From: Leisingera daeponensis DSM 23529
GTDB taxonomy: Bacteria; Pseudomonadota; Alphaproteobacteria; Rhodobacterales; Rhodobacteraceae
Assembly: GCF_000473145.1 (NCBI RefSeq)
Contig: NZ_KI421500.1
Span: forward strand, 2,195,725-2,259,724
Length of the DNA stretch: 64,000 nucleotides
Direction: 5' to 3'
Below are positions 32,732-40,957 of the stretch, piece after piece (position 1 is the first letter of the stretch; each line of letters starts with the position of its first letter). The position numbers and the translations under genes are program-made. The notes below the pieces were generated by a model, which saw only the letters and a list, made by a program, of their open reading frames with translations, ran no database searches and was not told where the DNA came from.

Positions 32732-33961
32732 ATGCGCCGCGTCGTCGTCACCGGTCTGGGGATTGTCTCCTCCATCGGGAACAATGCCGAAGAAGTCACC
32801 GCCTCGCTGAAAGCCGGCAAATCCGGCATCGTTGCCAGCCCGGAAATGGCCGAGCACGGTTTCCGCAGCCAAGTGGCCGGCACGCTCAAGATCGATGTGG
32901 CTGAGCATGTGGACAAGCGCACCCTGCGCTTCATGGGCCCGGGCGCGGCCTATGCCCATATCGCCATGAGCCAGGCGATTGCGGATGCGGGCCTCAGCGA
33001 AGATCACGTGGTGAACGAGCGCACCGGCCTGGTGGCCGGCTCGGGCGGCCCGTCCACCTCTGCCATGCTGGCGGCGCATCAGACGGTGCTGAAAACCGGC
33101 GCGACCAAGCGCATCGGCCCGTTTGCGGTTCCGAAGTGCATGTCCTCCACGATCTCGGCCAACCTGGCGACCGCGTTCAAGATCAAGGGCATCAACTACT
33201 CGATCACCTCCGCCTGCTCCACTTCGCTGCACTGCATCGGCAACGCGGCGGAGCAAATCATGATGGGCAAGCAAGACGTTATGTTTGCCGGCGGCGGCGA
33301 AGAGCTGGACTGGACGCTGAGCTGCCTGTTCGACGCCATGGGCGCGATGTCCTCCAAGAAGAACGACGCGCCGGAAAAAGCCTCCCGCGCCTTCGACCAG
33401 GACCGCGACGGGTTCGTGATCTCCGGCGGCGGCGGCATCGTGGTGCTGGAAGAACTGGAGCACGCGCTCGCCCGCGGCGCCAAGATCTATGCCGAAGTGA
33501 CCGGCTTTGCCGCCACCTCCGACGGCCACGACATGGTTGCGCCGTCCGGCGAAGGCGGCGAGCGGGCGATGCGGCTGGCGCTGGCCACCCTGCCGGAGGG
33601 CCGCAAGGTGGATTACATCAACGCGCACGGCACCTCGACCCCGGTTGGCGATGTCGGCGAGGTTGAAGCCGCGCGCCGGGTTTTCGGAGAGGGCAAGGTG
33701 CCGCCGATTTCCTCGACCAAGTCGATGACCGGCCACGCCCAGGGCGCTGCCGGGGCGCTGGAGGCAATCTTCTGCCTCCTGATGCTGGACAACGATTTCA
33801 TCACGCCGTCGATCAACGTCGATACCCTCGCCGAAGGCATCCTGCCGGGCGAGATTGCCACCAGTCTGGTGGAAAACGCCGGCCTCGACTCTGTCATGAC
33901 CAACAGCTTCGGCTTTGGCGGCACCAATGGTTCGATGGTTCTGAGCAAGTACAAGGGATAA
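32732..33961 (+). CDS. fabB: Beta-ketoacyl-ACP synthase I
   Basis: 409-residue condensing enzyme that elongates cis-unsaturated acyl-ACP. The Cys-His-His triad is visible: SITSACSTSLHCIG (nucleophile Cys), INAHGTSTPVGDVGE, and KSMTGHAQGAAGALEA. The C-terminal NSFGFGGTNGSMVLSKY is conserved. It follows fabA by 45 bp with its own AGG site and its stop abuts the fabI start. Association with fabA identifies it as FabB rather than FabF. Confidence 0.96.
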   Translation: MRRVVVTGLGIVSSIGNNAEEVTASLKAGKSGIVASPEMAEHGFRSQVAGTLKIDVAEHVDKRTLRFMGPGAAYAHIAMSQAIADAGLSEDHVVNERTGLVAGSGGPSTSAMLAAHQTVLKTGATKRIGPFAVPKCMSSTISANLATAFKIKGINYSITSACSTSLHCIGNAAEQIMMGKQDVMFAGGGEELDWTLSCLFDAMGAMSSKKNDAPEKASRAFDQDRDGFVISGGGGIVVLEELEHALARGAKIYAEVTGFAATSDGHDMVAPSGEGGERAMRLALATLPEGRKVDYINAHGTSTPVGDVGEVEAARRVFGEGKVPPISSTKSMTGHAQGAAGALEAIFCLLMLDNDFITPSINVDTLAEGILPGEIATSLVENAGLDSVMTNSFGFGGTNGSMVLSKYKG

Positions 33962-34759
33962 ATGGCGATGACGGGACTTCTGACCGGCAAGCGCGGCCTG
34001 ATCATGGGCGTTGCCAACGACCGCTCCATCGCCTGGGGCATTGCCAAGGCCATGGCGGACGCCGGGGCCGAGCTGGCCTTCACCTATCAGGGCGAGGCCT
34101 TTGGCAAGCGGCTGGAACCGCTGGCCCAGAGCGTCGGCTCGGATTTCATGGTCGACGTGGATGTAACCGACGATGCCTCGCTGGATGCGGCGTTCGAACA
34201 GCTGGCGGCACGCTGGCCGACGATTGATTTCGTGGTGCATGCGATTGCCTATTCCGACAAGTCGGAGCTGACCGGGCGGTTCCTGAACACCACCCGCGCC
34301 AATTTCAAGAATTCCATGGATATCTCCGCCTATTCCTTCATCGAGGTGGCGCGCCGCGCCTACCCGCTGATGAAGGACAACGGCGGCACCCTCTTGACCC
34401 TCACCTATCAGGGGTCGAACCGGGTAGTGCCGAACTACAACGTGATGGGCGTGGCAAAGGCGGCGCTGGAATCGGCGACCCGTTACCTGGCCAACGATCT
34501 GGGCCCGGAAGGCATCCGGGTGAACGCGATCTCGCCCGGGCCGATGAAGACCCTGGCAGGCGCTGCCATCGGCGGTGCCCGCAAGACCTTCAAGCACACC
34601 GCTCAGAACGCGCCGCTGCGCGACAACGCGACGCTGGAAGCGGTGGGCGGCACTGCCGTGTACCTTGCATCCGACGCGGGCGCGTGCACCACCGGCGAGG
34701 TCATCCGGGTGGACGGCGGTTTCCACGTGCTGGGGATGCCGCAGCAGGACCACCTGTAA
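33962..34759 (+). CDS. fabI: Enoyl-ACP reductase (NADH)
   Basis: 265-residue short-chain dehydrogenase-like FabI that reduces trans-2-enoyl-ACP. The cofactor site reads GLIMGVANDRSIAWGIAKAM. The catalytic Tyr-x6-Lys is YNVMGVAKAALE, and the closing VDGGFHVLGM is typical. Its ATG follows the fabB TAA directly, so translation is coupled, with AAGGGA inside the fabB end. A strong terminator closes the operon. Target family of triclosan and isoniazid-type inhibitors (family knowledge). Confidence 0.96.
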   Translation: MAMTGLLTGKRGLIMGVANDRSIAWGIAKAMADAGAELAFTYQGEAFGKRLEPLAQSVGSDFMVDVDVTDDASLDAAFEQLAARWPTIDFVVHAIAYSDKSELTGRFLNTTRANFKNSMDISAYSFIEVARRAYPLMKDNGGTLLTLTYQGSNRVVPNYNVMGVAKAALESATRYLANDLGPEGIRVNAISPGPMKTLAGAAIGGARKTFKHTAQNAPLRDNATLEAVGGTAVYLASDAGACTTGEVIRVDGGFHVLGMPQQDHL

Positions 34760-34787
34760 CCACTTCCCCAAAGGCCCTGTTAAATAA

Positions 34788-34813
34788 AGGCGCTCCCCCA
34801 GGGGCGCCTTTTT
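34788..34813 (+). terminator. Intrinsic terminator of the fabABI operon
   Basis: 9-bp stem AGGCGCTCC (34788-34796) / GGGGCGCCT (34801-34809), with one T-G pair and a 4-nt loop, then TTTT; 28 bp past the fabI stop. Confidence 0.9.
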
Positions 34814-34866
34814 CTGTTTCTTCTCCAAGCTGTCCCCGGCCCGCGGGGTTCTGCATCCGGCCTGCG

Positions 34867-34950
34867 GCGCGCTCCCGCCCGTCACCGGGCTTCTGGCAAA
34901 GCCCGCTCCCGTTGGGCGTGGCACCGCGCCGGGCGCGGTGCCACGCCCAA
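34867..34950. repeat. Dispersed repeat family 2, copy A, with a 39-bp near-perfect palindrome
   Basis: On the minus strand 34930-34867 carries GGTGCCACGCCCAACGGGAG, an internal hairpin (GGGCTTT/AAGCCC) and a GGCGGGAGCGC end, matching copies at 44990-45052 and 62045-62107. Its left end forms a perfect palindrome with 19-bp arms, 34912-34930 and 34932-34950, around one G. It lies between the fabI terminator and the convergent FKBP gene. Confidence 0.75.
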
Positions 34951-35025
34951 GGCTGCCAAGCGTCCGCCGGCGCAGCCGGGGGACCTGCGGGCGCGGGAGC
35001 ACCTCCCTGCCCCGCAGGCGCAAGC

Positions 35026-35454
35026 TTAGTTGATAGACACCAGCTCGATGTCGAAGACCAGATCCTTGCCTGCCAGGAAATGATTGGCGTCCAGCGTCAC
35101 GGTCTCTTCGGTCACTTCGACCACGGTGACGGGCAGCACATGGCCTTCGGGGCTTTGCATTTGCAGCTGAGTACCCGGATCCAGCGGGATATCGGCGGGG
35201 ATGCCTGCGCGCGGGATTTCCTGGCGCGCTTCGGGATTGATCGGGCCGTAGCCATCGGCACAAGCAATTTCCAGCGTCTTCTTGCCGCCGGCTTCCATGC
35301 CTTCCAGACCGGCATCCATTCCGGCAATCACCTGGCCTGCGCCCACTGTGAATTCCAGCGGCTCGCGCCCTTCGGAACTGTCGAAAACGGTGCCATCCGT
35401 CAGCTTGCCTGTGTAGTGGATGCGCACGGTGTCGCCGTTCTTTACCCCGGTCAT
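35026..35454 (-). CDS. FKBP-type peptidyl-prolyl isomerase (SlyD-like)
   Basis: 142-residue cytoplasmic FKBP-type isomerase with an inserted-flap (IF) domain, the SlyD arrangement. FKBP motifs are VRIHYTGKLTDGTVFDSSEG and FTVGAGQVIAGMDAGLEGME. The IF region reads ACADGYGPINPEARQEIPRA. The C-terminal DANHFLAGKDLVFDIELVSI closes the fold. It has no His-rich metal-binding tail as in E. coli SlyD. Expected to assist folding of nascent proteins. GGAGG precedes the ATG at 35454. Confidence 0.9.
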   Translation of the reverse strand: MTGVKNGDTVRIHYTGKLTDGTVFDSSEGREPLEFTVGAGQVIAGMDAGLEGMEAGGKKTLEIACADGYGPINPEARQEIPRAGIPADIPLDPGTQLQMQSPEGHVLPVTVVEVTEETVTLDANHFLAGKDLVFDIELVSIN

Positions 35455-35591
35455 AAGACCTCCAATCGGTTGCGGGTTAATAAAGGGGCGCAGCCTAGCG
35501 CCCGCAGACGCGATGTAAACCCGTATGGGGGCAATTTCCGGCTTTGCCACCCTGCCGCCTTCGTGCAACTCTCGCCGCAACGGAGGGAGCC

Positions 35592-36278
35592 ATGCCGATC
35601 ACCACCTGCATATTCGACGCTTACGGAACCCTGTTCGACGTGGCAGCCGCCGCCCGCCAGGCCGCCAGCGAGCCGCAGTTCCCGCATCTGCGGGACAGCT
35701 GGGCCGAGCTGGCCAGCCACTGGCGGCTGAAACAGCTGCAATACACCTGGCTGCGCGCCATCACCGGCGCCCATGCGGATTTTTGGGATGTGACCCGGGA
35801 CGGGCTTGACTGGGCGATGGAAGCCGCCGGGCTGGACGGTGACGCCGCCCTGCGCCAGCGCCTCCTGGATCTCTACTGGGAACTGCAGGCCTACCCGGAG
35901 GTGCCCGCGATGCTGAAGGCGCTGAAAGAGGCCGGGATGAACACCGCGATCCTGTCGAACGGCTCGCCTGCGATGCTGGACGGTGCGGTGCGGTCGGCGG
36001 GGCTGGCAGACGTGCTGGATGATGTGCTGTCGGTGGAAAGCGTTGGCGTCTTCAAACCTGACAGCCGTGTATACGATCTCGTCGGCGAGCGTTTCGGGTG
36101 CGCCAAAGATAGCGTGCTGTTCGTGTCCTCCAATGGCTGGGATGCGGCGGGGGCTTCGGGGTACGGCTTTGTCACCGCCTGGGTGAACCGGGCGGGCGAG
36201 CCGGTGGACAGGCTGCCCTGGAAGCCCGCGCATATCCTGCCGGATCTGACCGCCATTCCAGACCTTGCGCGGAGCTAG
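35592..36278 (+). CDS. Haloacid dehalogenase, type II (HAD family)
   Basis: 228-residue HAD hydrolase of the L-2-haloacid dehalogenase type. The nucleophile Asp lies in TCIFDAYGTLFDVAA at the N-terminus. LSNGSPAMLDGAVRSAGL gives the Ser/Asn motif II and FKPDSRVYDL the motif III Lys. LFVSSNGWDAAGASGYGFVT carries the SSNxxD signature specific to type II dehalogenases. It may dechlorinate short 2-haloacids, though marine homologues can act on other acids. A GGAGGGAG site precedes the ATG. First of a run of closely spaced genes (8 bp to the next). Confidence 0.9.
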   Translation: MPITTCIFDAYGTLFDVAAAARQAASEPQFPHLRDSWAELASHWRLKQLQYTWLRAITGAHADFWDVTRDGLDWAMEAAGLDGDAALRQRLLDLYWELQAYPEVPAMLKALKEAGMNTAILSNGSPAMLDGAVRSAGLADVLDDVLSVESVGVFKPDSRVYDLVGERFGCAKDSVLFVSSNGWDAAGASGYGFVTAWVNRAGEPVDRLPWKPAHILPDLTAIPDLARS

Positions 36279-36286
36279 GCGGACCC

Positions 36287-37117
36287 ATGGCGTTCTTTGA
36301 AACTTCTGACGGGCTGCGGCTCTATTACACGGACAGCGGCACGGGCCTGCCGCTCCTCTGCCTCGCAGGCCTCACCCGCGACAGCCGGGACTTCCGCTAT
36401 TTCGCGCCGCATGCGGGGCCATACCGGATGATCACTCTGGACGCGCGCGGCCGGGGTCAGTCGGCGCACGACCCCGATTTCATGACCTACAACGTGCTGC
36501 GCGAGGCGCAGGATGCGCTGGAGCTGCTGGACCATCTGGGACTGGAGCGCGCCGCGGTGCTGGGAACGTCGCGCGGCGGGCTGGTGGCGATGACGCTGGC
36601 CGCGATCGCCAAGGACCGGCTGGCGGCGGTGATCCTGAATGACGTCGGCCCGGAGATCCCGCCGGGCGGCATTACCCGGATCATGGAATACGTGGGCCGC
36701 CGCCCGGCCGCCAAAACCCATGCGCAGGCCGCGGAAACGCTGGCAGCGCTGATGGCACCGGCCTTCCCGGATGTGCCCGCAGCGCGCTGGCGGGAGGAAG
36801 CAGAGGCTTTTTATGACCAAGGCCCGGAGGGTCTCCGCCTGCGCTATGATCCGCGGCTGCGGGACGCTTTGCTGGCGCAGGCAGAGGCCGGCCCCGCCCC
36901 GGATCTGTGGCCGCTGTTCCTGGCGCTGGAAGGGCTTCCCTGCGGCGTGATCCGCGGCGCGAACTCGGACATTCTGAGCGCCGAAACCTTCGCAGAGATG
37001 CAGCGCCGCCTGCCCGGCCTGCACGCTGCGGAGATTGCCGGACGCGGCCATGTGCCGTTTCTGGACGAGCCCGAAGCGCTCGCCCTCATCCATTCAGTTC
37101 TGGACCCCGTCAAATGA
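36287..37117 (+). CDS. Alpha/beta hydrolase
   Basis: 276 residues, classical alpha/beta-hydrolase fold. GTGLPLLCLAGLTRDSRDFR gives the oxyanion region, VLGTSRGGLVAMTL the serine elbow, and IAGRGHVPFLDEPEAL the catalytic histidine. The fold matches C-C and ester hydrolases without fixing a substrate. It overlaps the downstream dehydratase by ATGA, so the two are translationally coupled. Confidence 0.85.
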   Translation: MAFFETSDGLRLYYTDSGTGLPLLCLAGLTRDSRDFRYFAPHAGPYRMITLDARGRGQSAHDPDFMTYNVLREAQDALELLDHLGLERAAVLGTSRGGLVAMTLAAIAKDRLAAVILNDVGPEIPPGGITRIMEYVGRRPAAKTHAQAAETLAALMAPAFPDVPAARWREEAEAFYDQGPEGLRLRYDPRLRDALLAQAEAGPAPDLWPLFLALEGLPCGVIRGANSDILSAETFAEMQRRLPGLHAAEIAGRGHVPFLDEPEALALIHSVLDPVK

Positions 37118-38091
37118 CCTCAATTGCCATGATCGACGCCGCGGCGGAGCGGCTGAAGGGCCACGCCCGCGTCACCCCGCTTTTGTCCTCGCCGTTTCTG
37201 GACGAGATTGCCGGACGCCGCGTGCTGGTGAAGGCGGAATGCCTGCAGCACACCGGATCCTTCAAGTTCCGCGGCGGCTGGTCGGCGGTCTCGGCGCTGC
37301 CGGAAGAGACGCGCAAGCGCGGTGTCATTGCCTATTCCAGCGGCAACCATGCGCAAGGTGTCGCAGCCGCCGCCAAGGCGCATGGGGTGCCTGCCGTGAT
37401 CGTGATGCCCGCCGACGCGCCCCGGCTGAAGATCCAGAACACCCGCGATCTGGGGGCCGAGGTGGTTCTGTATGACCGCGCGGGCGGCGAAAGCCGCGAG
37501 GCGGTGGGCGCGCAATACGCCGAAGCCCGCGGTTTGACCCTGATCAAACCCTATGATGAGCCGCAGGTGATTGCGGGCCAGGGCACTACGGGGCTGGAGA
37601 TCGCGGAACAGGCTGCCGCCGAGGGCGTCACCCAAGCGGATGTGCTGGTCAATTGCGGCGGCGGCGGGCTGTCGTCGGGCATTGCGCTGGCGCTGGAAGC
37701 CCGCGCGCCGGGGCTGCGGGTGCGGACGGTGGAGCCGGAAGGCTTTGACGACGTGGCCCGGTCGCTGGCGGCGGGCGAGATCTGCCGGAACCCGAGCCAG
37801 TCCGGCTCGATCTGCGACGCGATACTGACACCGCAGCCGGGGGAGATCACCTTTCCCATTCTCAGCCGGCTGTGCGGGCCGGGCCTGGTAATTACCGAGG
37901 ATGAGGCGATGCGGGCAATGGCCCTGGCCTTCCTGCGGCTGAAAATCGTGCTGGAACCCGGCGGCGCGGCCTCGTTTGCCGCGGCGCTGTTCCACCCCGG
38001 GCGGGTCGCCGGTGCCGCGGTGATTGCGGTTGCCACCGGCGGCAATGTGGATGCGGAGCTGTTCCGGGAGGCGCTCTCGCGCTATGCTTGA
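37114..38091 (+). CDS. Threonine/serine dehydratase-like PLP enzyme
   Basis: 325-residue fold-type II PLP enzyme. The Schiff-base lysine is in QHTGSFKFRGGWSA. The phosphate-binding glycine loop is VNCGGGGLSSGIALALEA, and IAYSSGNHAQGVAAAAKAHG contacts the substrate carboxylate. There is no C-terminal ACT-like regulatory domain, so it is the short catabolic/racemase-type form (similar enzymes are serine racemase or threo-3-hydroxyaspartate dehydratase). Start ATG at 37114 overlaps the preceding stop. Precise substrate unresolved. Confidence 0.85.
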   Translation: MTSIAMIDAAAERLKGHARVTPLLSSPFLDEIAGRRVLVKAECLQHTGSFKFRGGWSAVSALPEETRKRGVIAYSSGNHAQGVAAAAKAHGVPAVIVMPADAPRLKIQNTRDLGAEVVLYDRAGGESREAVGAQYAEARGLTLIKPYDEPQVIAGQGTTGLEIAEQAAAEGVTQADVLVNCGGGGLSSGIALALEARAPGLRVRTVEPEGFDDVARSLAAGEICRNPSQSGSICDAILTPQPGEITFPILSRLCGPGLVITEDEAMRAMALAFLRLKIVLEPGGAASFAAALFHPGRVAGAAVIAVATGGNVDAELFREALSRYA

Positions 38092-38135
38092 CCCCTGGCC
38101 GCGCATTTTATAGCGCGGCAGTCAGGGGGGCCGTC

Positions 38136-39332
38136 ATGACACGCTTCACCATCGCCTCGTTCAACGTCAAGAATCTGATCGGACCGGAGCGGGAATACTA
38201 CCGCTTCCAAAGCTACACGCCGGAGGAATACGCCTGGAAGGCGGATTGGATGGCCGACCAGCTGTTGACGCTCAACGCCGATATCGTGGGGTTTCAGGAG
38301 ATCTTTGACGAAGCGCCGCTGCGCCAGGTCATCACCGAAACCGACCGGCGCGGGGCAGAGGCCAACGCCGCCAGCATCCCCGACCCTTCCAAACGCTATC
38401 ACCGCAAGGCGGTTTTTCAGAAGATGGATTATGGCTCTTACGCCGAAGCGGAACTGGTCTTTGCCGCCAACCTCAACGACACCGGCGAACCTGGCAAGCG
38501 GCGGCCCGGGCTGGCGGTGCTGTCGCGGCTGGGCTTTGCGGATGATCCCGAGGTGATCCAGGACATGGACCAGCCGCTGGACATCCCGATGGCCTGCCTG
38601 GGCGAGGAAGAGGACGCCGGTTTCTACACCCTGCGCCGGCTGTCGCGGCCGATCCTCAAGGTGCGGGTGCCGGTTGGGGATCAGGTGATCACCGTGTTCA
38701 ACTGCCACCTGAAATCGAAGCTTGGCGAATACATCAAGCCTCAGGGCGCGCCCTATCCGCCCGAAACCGTGCTGACCGCCTATGATGCGGCAGGCCGGGC
38801 GCTGGGATCGCTGCGGGCGGCGCTCCGGCGGATGGGGGAGGCCTGGGTGCTGCGCCGTGCGGTGCTGGACGAGCTGGAGCAGGGGCGCCCGGTGATGGTG
38901 CTGGGGGATTTCAACGACGGCGAACATGCGGTCAGCAGCGAGATCATCGCCGGCGAGATGCCGTTCACGAACTACGCCTGGATGCTGCGCCATGACGCCC
39001 GGCACTCCGGCGACCGCTACAGCGCAGCGGAAGACGAACAGATCCGCGAGGACGTCGACCGGGTGCGGCTGCGCTCTGCCGGGAAGATGTTCATGAAAAG
39101 GTCATTGCGCGATGTGGTCTATACCACCGCCTTTGGCGGTGTGCATGAGAGTGTCGACCAGATCTACATGTCACGCCATTTCGACCCGTCTTGGCCCGGG
39201 GCGGTAGGAGAGATGCAGTACTACAGCGTTTTCAACGACCACCTGACCGACGGCAGCCACCCGGAGGCGCCTTACAACAGGCCAGCCTCCGATCACGCGC
39301 AGATCATGGCGCACATGGAGCTGCGCGGCTGA
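38136..39332 (+). CDS. Endonuclease/exonuclease/phosphatase family protein
   Basis: 398 residues. EEP-fold marks are FTIASFNVKNLIGPERE (metal-binding Asn), IVGFQEIFDEAPLRQ (catalytic Glu), FNCHLKSKLGEY, and PVMVLGDFNDGEHAVS (Asp/Asn). No signal peptide. Members cut DNA, phospholipids or phosphoinositides; this subgroup is uncharacterised as far as I can tell. The ATG at 38136 replaces a longer frame starting at 38088 that overlaps the upstream gene. Confidence 0.85.
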   Translation: MTRFTIASFNVKNLIGPEREYYRFQSYTPEEYAWKADWMADQLLTLNADIVGFQEIFDEAPLRQVITETDRRGAEANAASIPDPSKRYHRKAVFQKMDYGSYAEAELVFAANLNDTGEPGKRRPGLAVLSRLGFADDPEVIQDMDQPLDIPMACLGEEEDAGFYTLRRLSRPILKVRVPVGDQVITVFNCHLKSKLGEYIKPQGAPYPPETVLTAYDAAGRALGSLRAALRRMGEAWVLRRAVLDELEQGRPVMVLGDFNDGEHAVSSEIIAGEMPFTNYAWMLRHDARHSGDRYSAAEDEQIREDVDRVRLRSAGKMFMKRSLRDVVYTTAFGGVHESVDQIYMSRHFDPSWPGAVGEMQYYSVFNDHLTDGSHPEAPYNRPASDHAQIMAHMELRG

Positions 39333-39340
39333 GGCGTGCA

Positions 39341-39382
39341 GGAAAACCGGTTTTCCGGCCAATTTTCTTTCTTAAGAAAATT
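39341..39382. repeat. Two adjacent palindromes after the EEP gene (includes repeat family 3)
   Basis: GGAAAACCGGTTTTCC (39341-39356) is a perfect 16-bp palindrome. AATTTTCTT (39361-39369) / AAGAAAATT (39374-39382) is a perfect 9-bp stem with loop TCTT. The second runs into CCCCCGCC, as in the other family 3 copies. Either may serve as a terminator for the gene ending at 39332. Confidence 0.6.
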
Positions 39383-39462
39383 CCCCCGCCCGCAGCAGGC
39401 GGCTGGTTTACCTCTCTGCCCCGGCGCAGGTAGAGTGCGGCGGAACAGCAAAGAGGCGCTCC

Positions 39463-40254
39463 ATGCAGATTGCAGACCTGGGCGATGTCCAGCTTCATTA
39501 CCGCGTTGACGGGGACCCGGACGGCGCCCCCATCGTTTTTGCCAACTCGCTGGGGACCGACCTGAGGGTTTGGGATGCGGTGGTGGACCGGCTTCCCGCA
39601 GGCCTGCGCATCATCCGATATGACAAGCGCGGGCACGGGCTGTCCTCCTGCCCGCCCGCGCCCTATTCGATGGGGGCGCTGGTGCGCGACGCGGAGCGGC
39701 TGCTGGATCATCTGCAGGTGCGCGACTGCATGTTCGTGGGGCTGTCGATCGGCGGCATGATTACCCAGGGCCTTGCGGTGAAGCGCCTGGATCAGATCCG
39801 GGCGCTGGTGCTGTCGAACACCGCCGCCAAGATCGGCACTGCGGAGATGTGGAACGAGCGGGTTCAGACAGTTCAGTCCGACGGCATCGAAGCGCTGGCC
39901 GACACGGTGATGGAGCGCTGGTTTGCCCGCAGTTTCCGCGCCACGCCAGAGCTGCAGCTGTGGCGCAACATGCTGGTGCAGCAATCCCGCGACGGCTATG
40001 CCGGCTGCTGCGCGGCGATTGCCGGCACCGATTTCTATACCCCCACCAGCGGCCTGCGGCTGCCCTGTCTTGGCATTGCGGGCTCCGAGGACGGCTCCAC
40101 CCCGCCCGACCTGGTGCGCGAGACGGTGGACCTGATCCCCGGCAGCCAATTCCACCTGATCCGGCGTGCGGGCCATATTCCTTGCGTCGAGCAGCCCGAC
40201 GAATATGCAGAACGGCTGAGCGCATTTCTGAGGGAGACCGGGCACATTGGCTGA
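39463..40254 (+). CDS. pcaD: 3-oxoadipate enol-lactonase
   Basis: 263-residue alpha/beta hydrolase that opens 3-oxoadipate enol-lactone in the beta-ketoadipate pathway. PcaD marks are VFANSLGTDLRVWDAVVDRL, IRYDKRGHGLSS, the elbow VGLSIGGMITQGLAVKR, and the catalytic His in RRAGHIPCVEQPDEYA. Length is typical. It overlaps the next hydrolase by 8 bp and is followed by pcaB. AGAGG precedes the ATG. pcaC, pcaH and pcaG are not in the window, so the pathway is split here. Confidence 0.9.
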   Translation: MQIADLGDVQLHYRVDGDPDGAPIVFANSLGTDLRVWDAVVDRLPAGLRIIRYDKRGHGLSSCPPAPYSMGALVRDAERLLDHLQVRDCMFVGLSIGGMITQGLAVKRLDQIRALVLSNTAAKIGTAEMWNERVQTVQSDGIEALADTVMERWFARSFRATPELQLWRNMLVQQSRDGYAGCCAAIAGTDFYTPTSGLRLPCLGIAGSEDGSTPPDLVRETVDLIPGSQFHLIRRAGHIPCVEQPDEYAERLSAFLRETGHIG

Positions 40255-40957
40255 GGTTCTTCTGGTTCACGGCTCCTGCCACGGCGCCTGGTGCTGGCAC
40301 GATGTCGTTCCGGCCCTGGAGGCGCGCGGCCACACCGCCCGCACCCTCACCCTGCCCGGCCATGGCGACGGGCGCGATCCGGCGGCGATCACACTGGAGG
40401 AAACTGCTGAGGCGGTGCTGGCGGCCTCGGCACCTGACACCATCGTGCTGGGCCATTCCTGGGCCGGGTTTCCCATTTCCGCCGCAGCGGAGATAGGGCC
40501 TGACAGGTTGCGCGGCCTGATCTACCTCTGCAGCTATATTCCGGTCAGCGGCCTGTCCCTGATCGACATGCGCAAGGCGGGGCCGCGGCAGACGCTGACA
40601 GGCGCCACAACCAAGAACGCGGCCGGCACCAGCTACAGTTTCGTGGCGGAGAGCGCGCCGGAGCTGTTCTATCATGACTGCCCGGCTGAAACGGTGGCGT
40701 TCGCGCTGGCACACCTGTGCCCGCAGCCGATCCCGCCGCAGGACACGCCAATCCGCCTGGGCGACCGGTTCGAAGGTGTGCCCAAGGCCTATATCCGCTG
40801 CACGCAGGACCGGGTAATCCCGCCGGAATACCAGGCGCAGATGGCGGCGCAGCTGCCGCCGCACCGGGTCTTTGACATGAACACTTCCCATTCGCCCTTC
40901 TTTGCGGACCCTGAGGGGCTCGCGGATCTGATCGGGCACATCGCAAAGGACTTCTGA
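40247..40957 (+). CDS. Alpha/beta hydrolase between pcaD and pcaB
   Basis: 236 residues starting at TTG 40247, which overlaps the pcaD end. It begins MAEVLLVHGSCHGAWCWHDV, the pattern of methylesterase/hydroxynitrile-lyase-like plant-type hydrolases. Elbow VLGHSWAGFPISAAAE, and catalytic His in FDMNTSHSPFFADPEGL. Tight overlap with pcaD (8 bp) and pcaB (1 bp) means it is translated with them, so it probably acts on an ester or lactone of the same aromatic route. It has no assigned pca counterpart that I know. Confidence 0.8.
   Translation: MAEVLLVHGSCHGAWCWHDVVPALEARGHTARTLTLPGHGDGRDPAAITLEETAEAVLAASAPDTIVLGHSWAGFPISAAAEIGPDRLRGLIYLCSYIPVSGLSLIDMRKAGPRQTLTGATTKNAAGTSYSFVAESAPELFYHDCPAETVAFALAHLCPQPIPPQDTPIRLGDRFEGVPKAYIRCTQDRVIPPEYQAQMAAQLPPHRVFDMNTSHSPFFADPEGLADLIGHIAKDF

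Noticed and set aside
32156..35263. 1035-codon open frame on the minus strand across fabA-fabB-fabI
   Set aside because: It is the antisense shadow of three certain genes in GC-rich DNA; no conserved motifs and a composition typical of shadow frames (His/Arg/Gly-rich).
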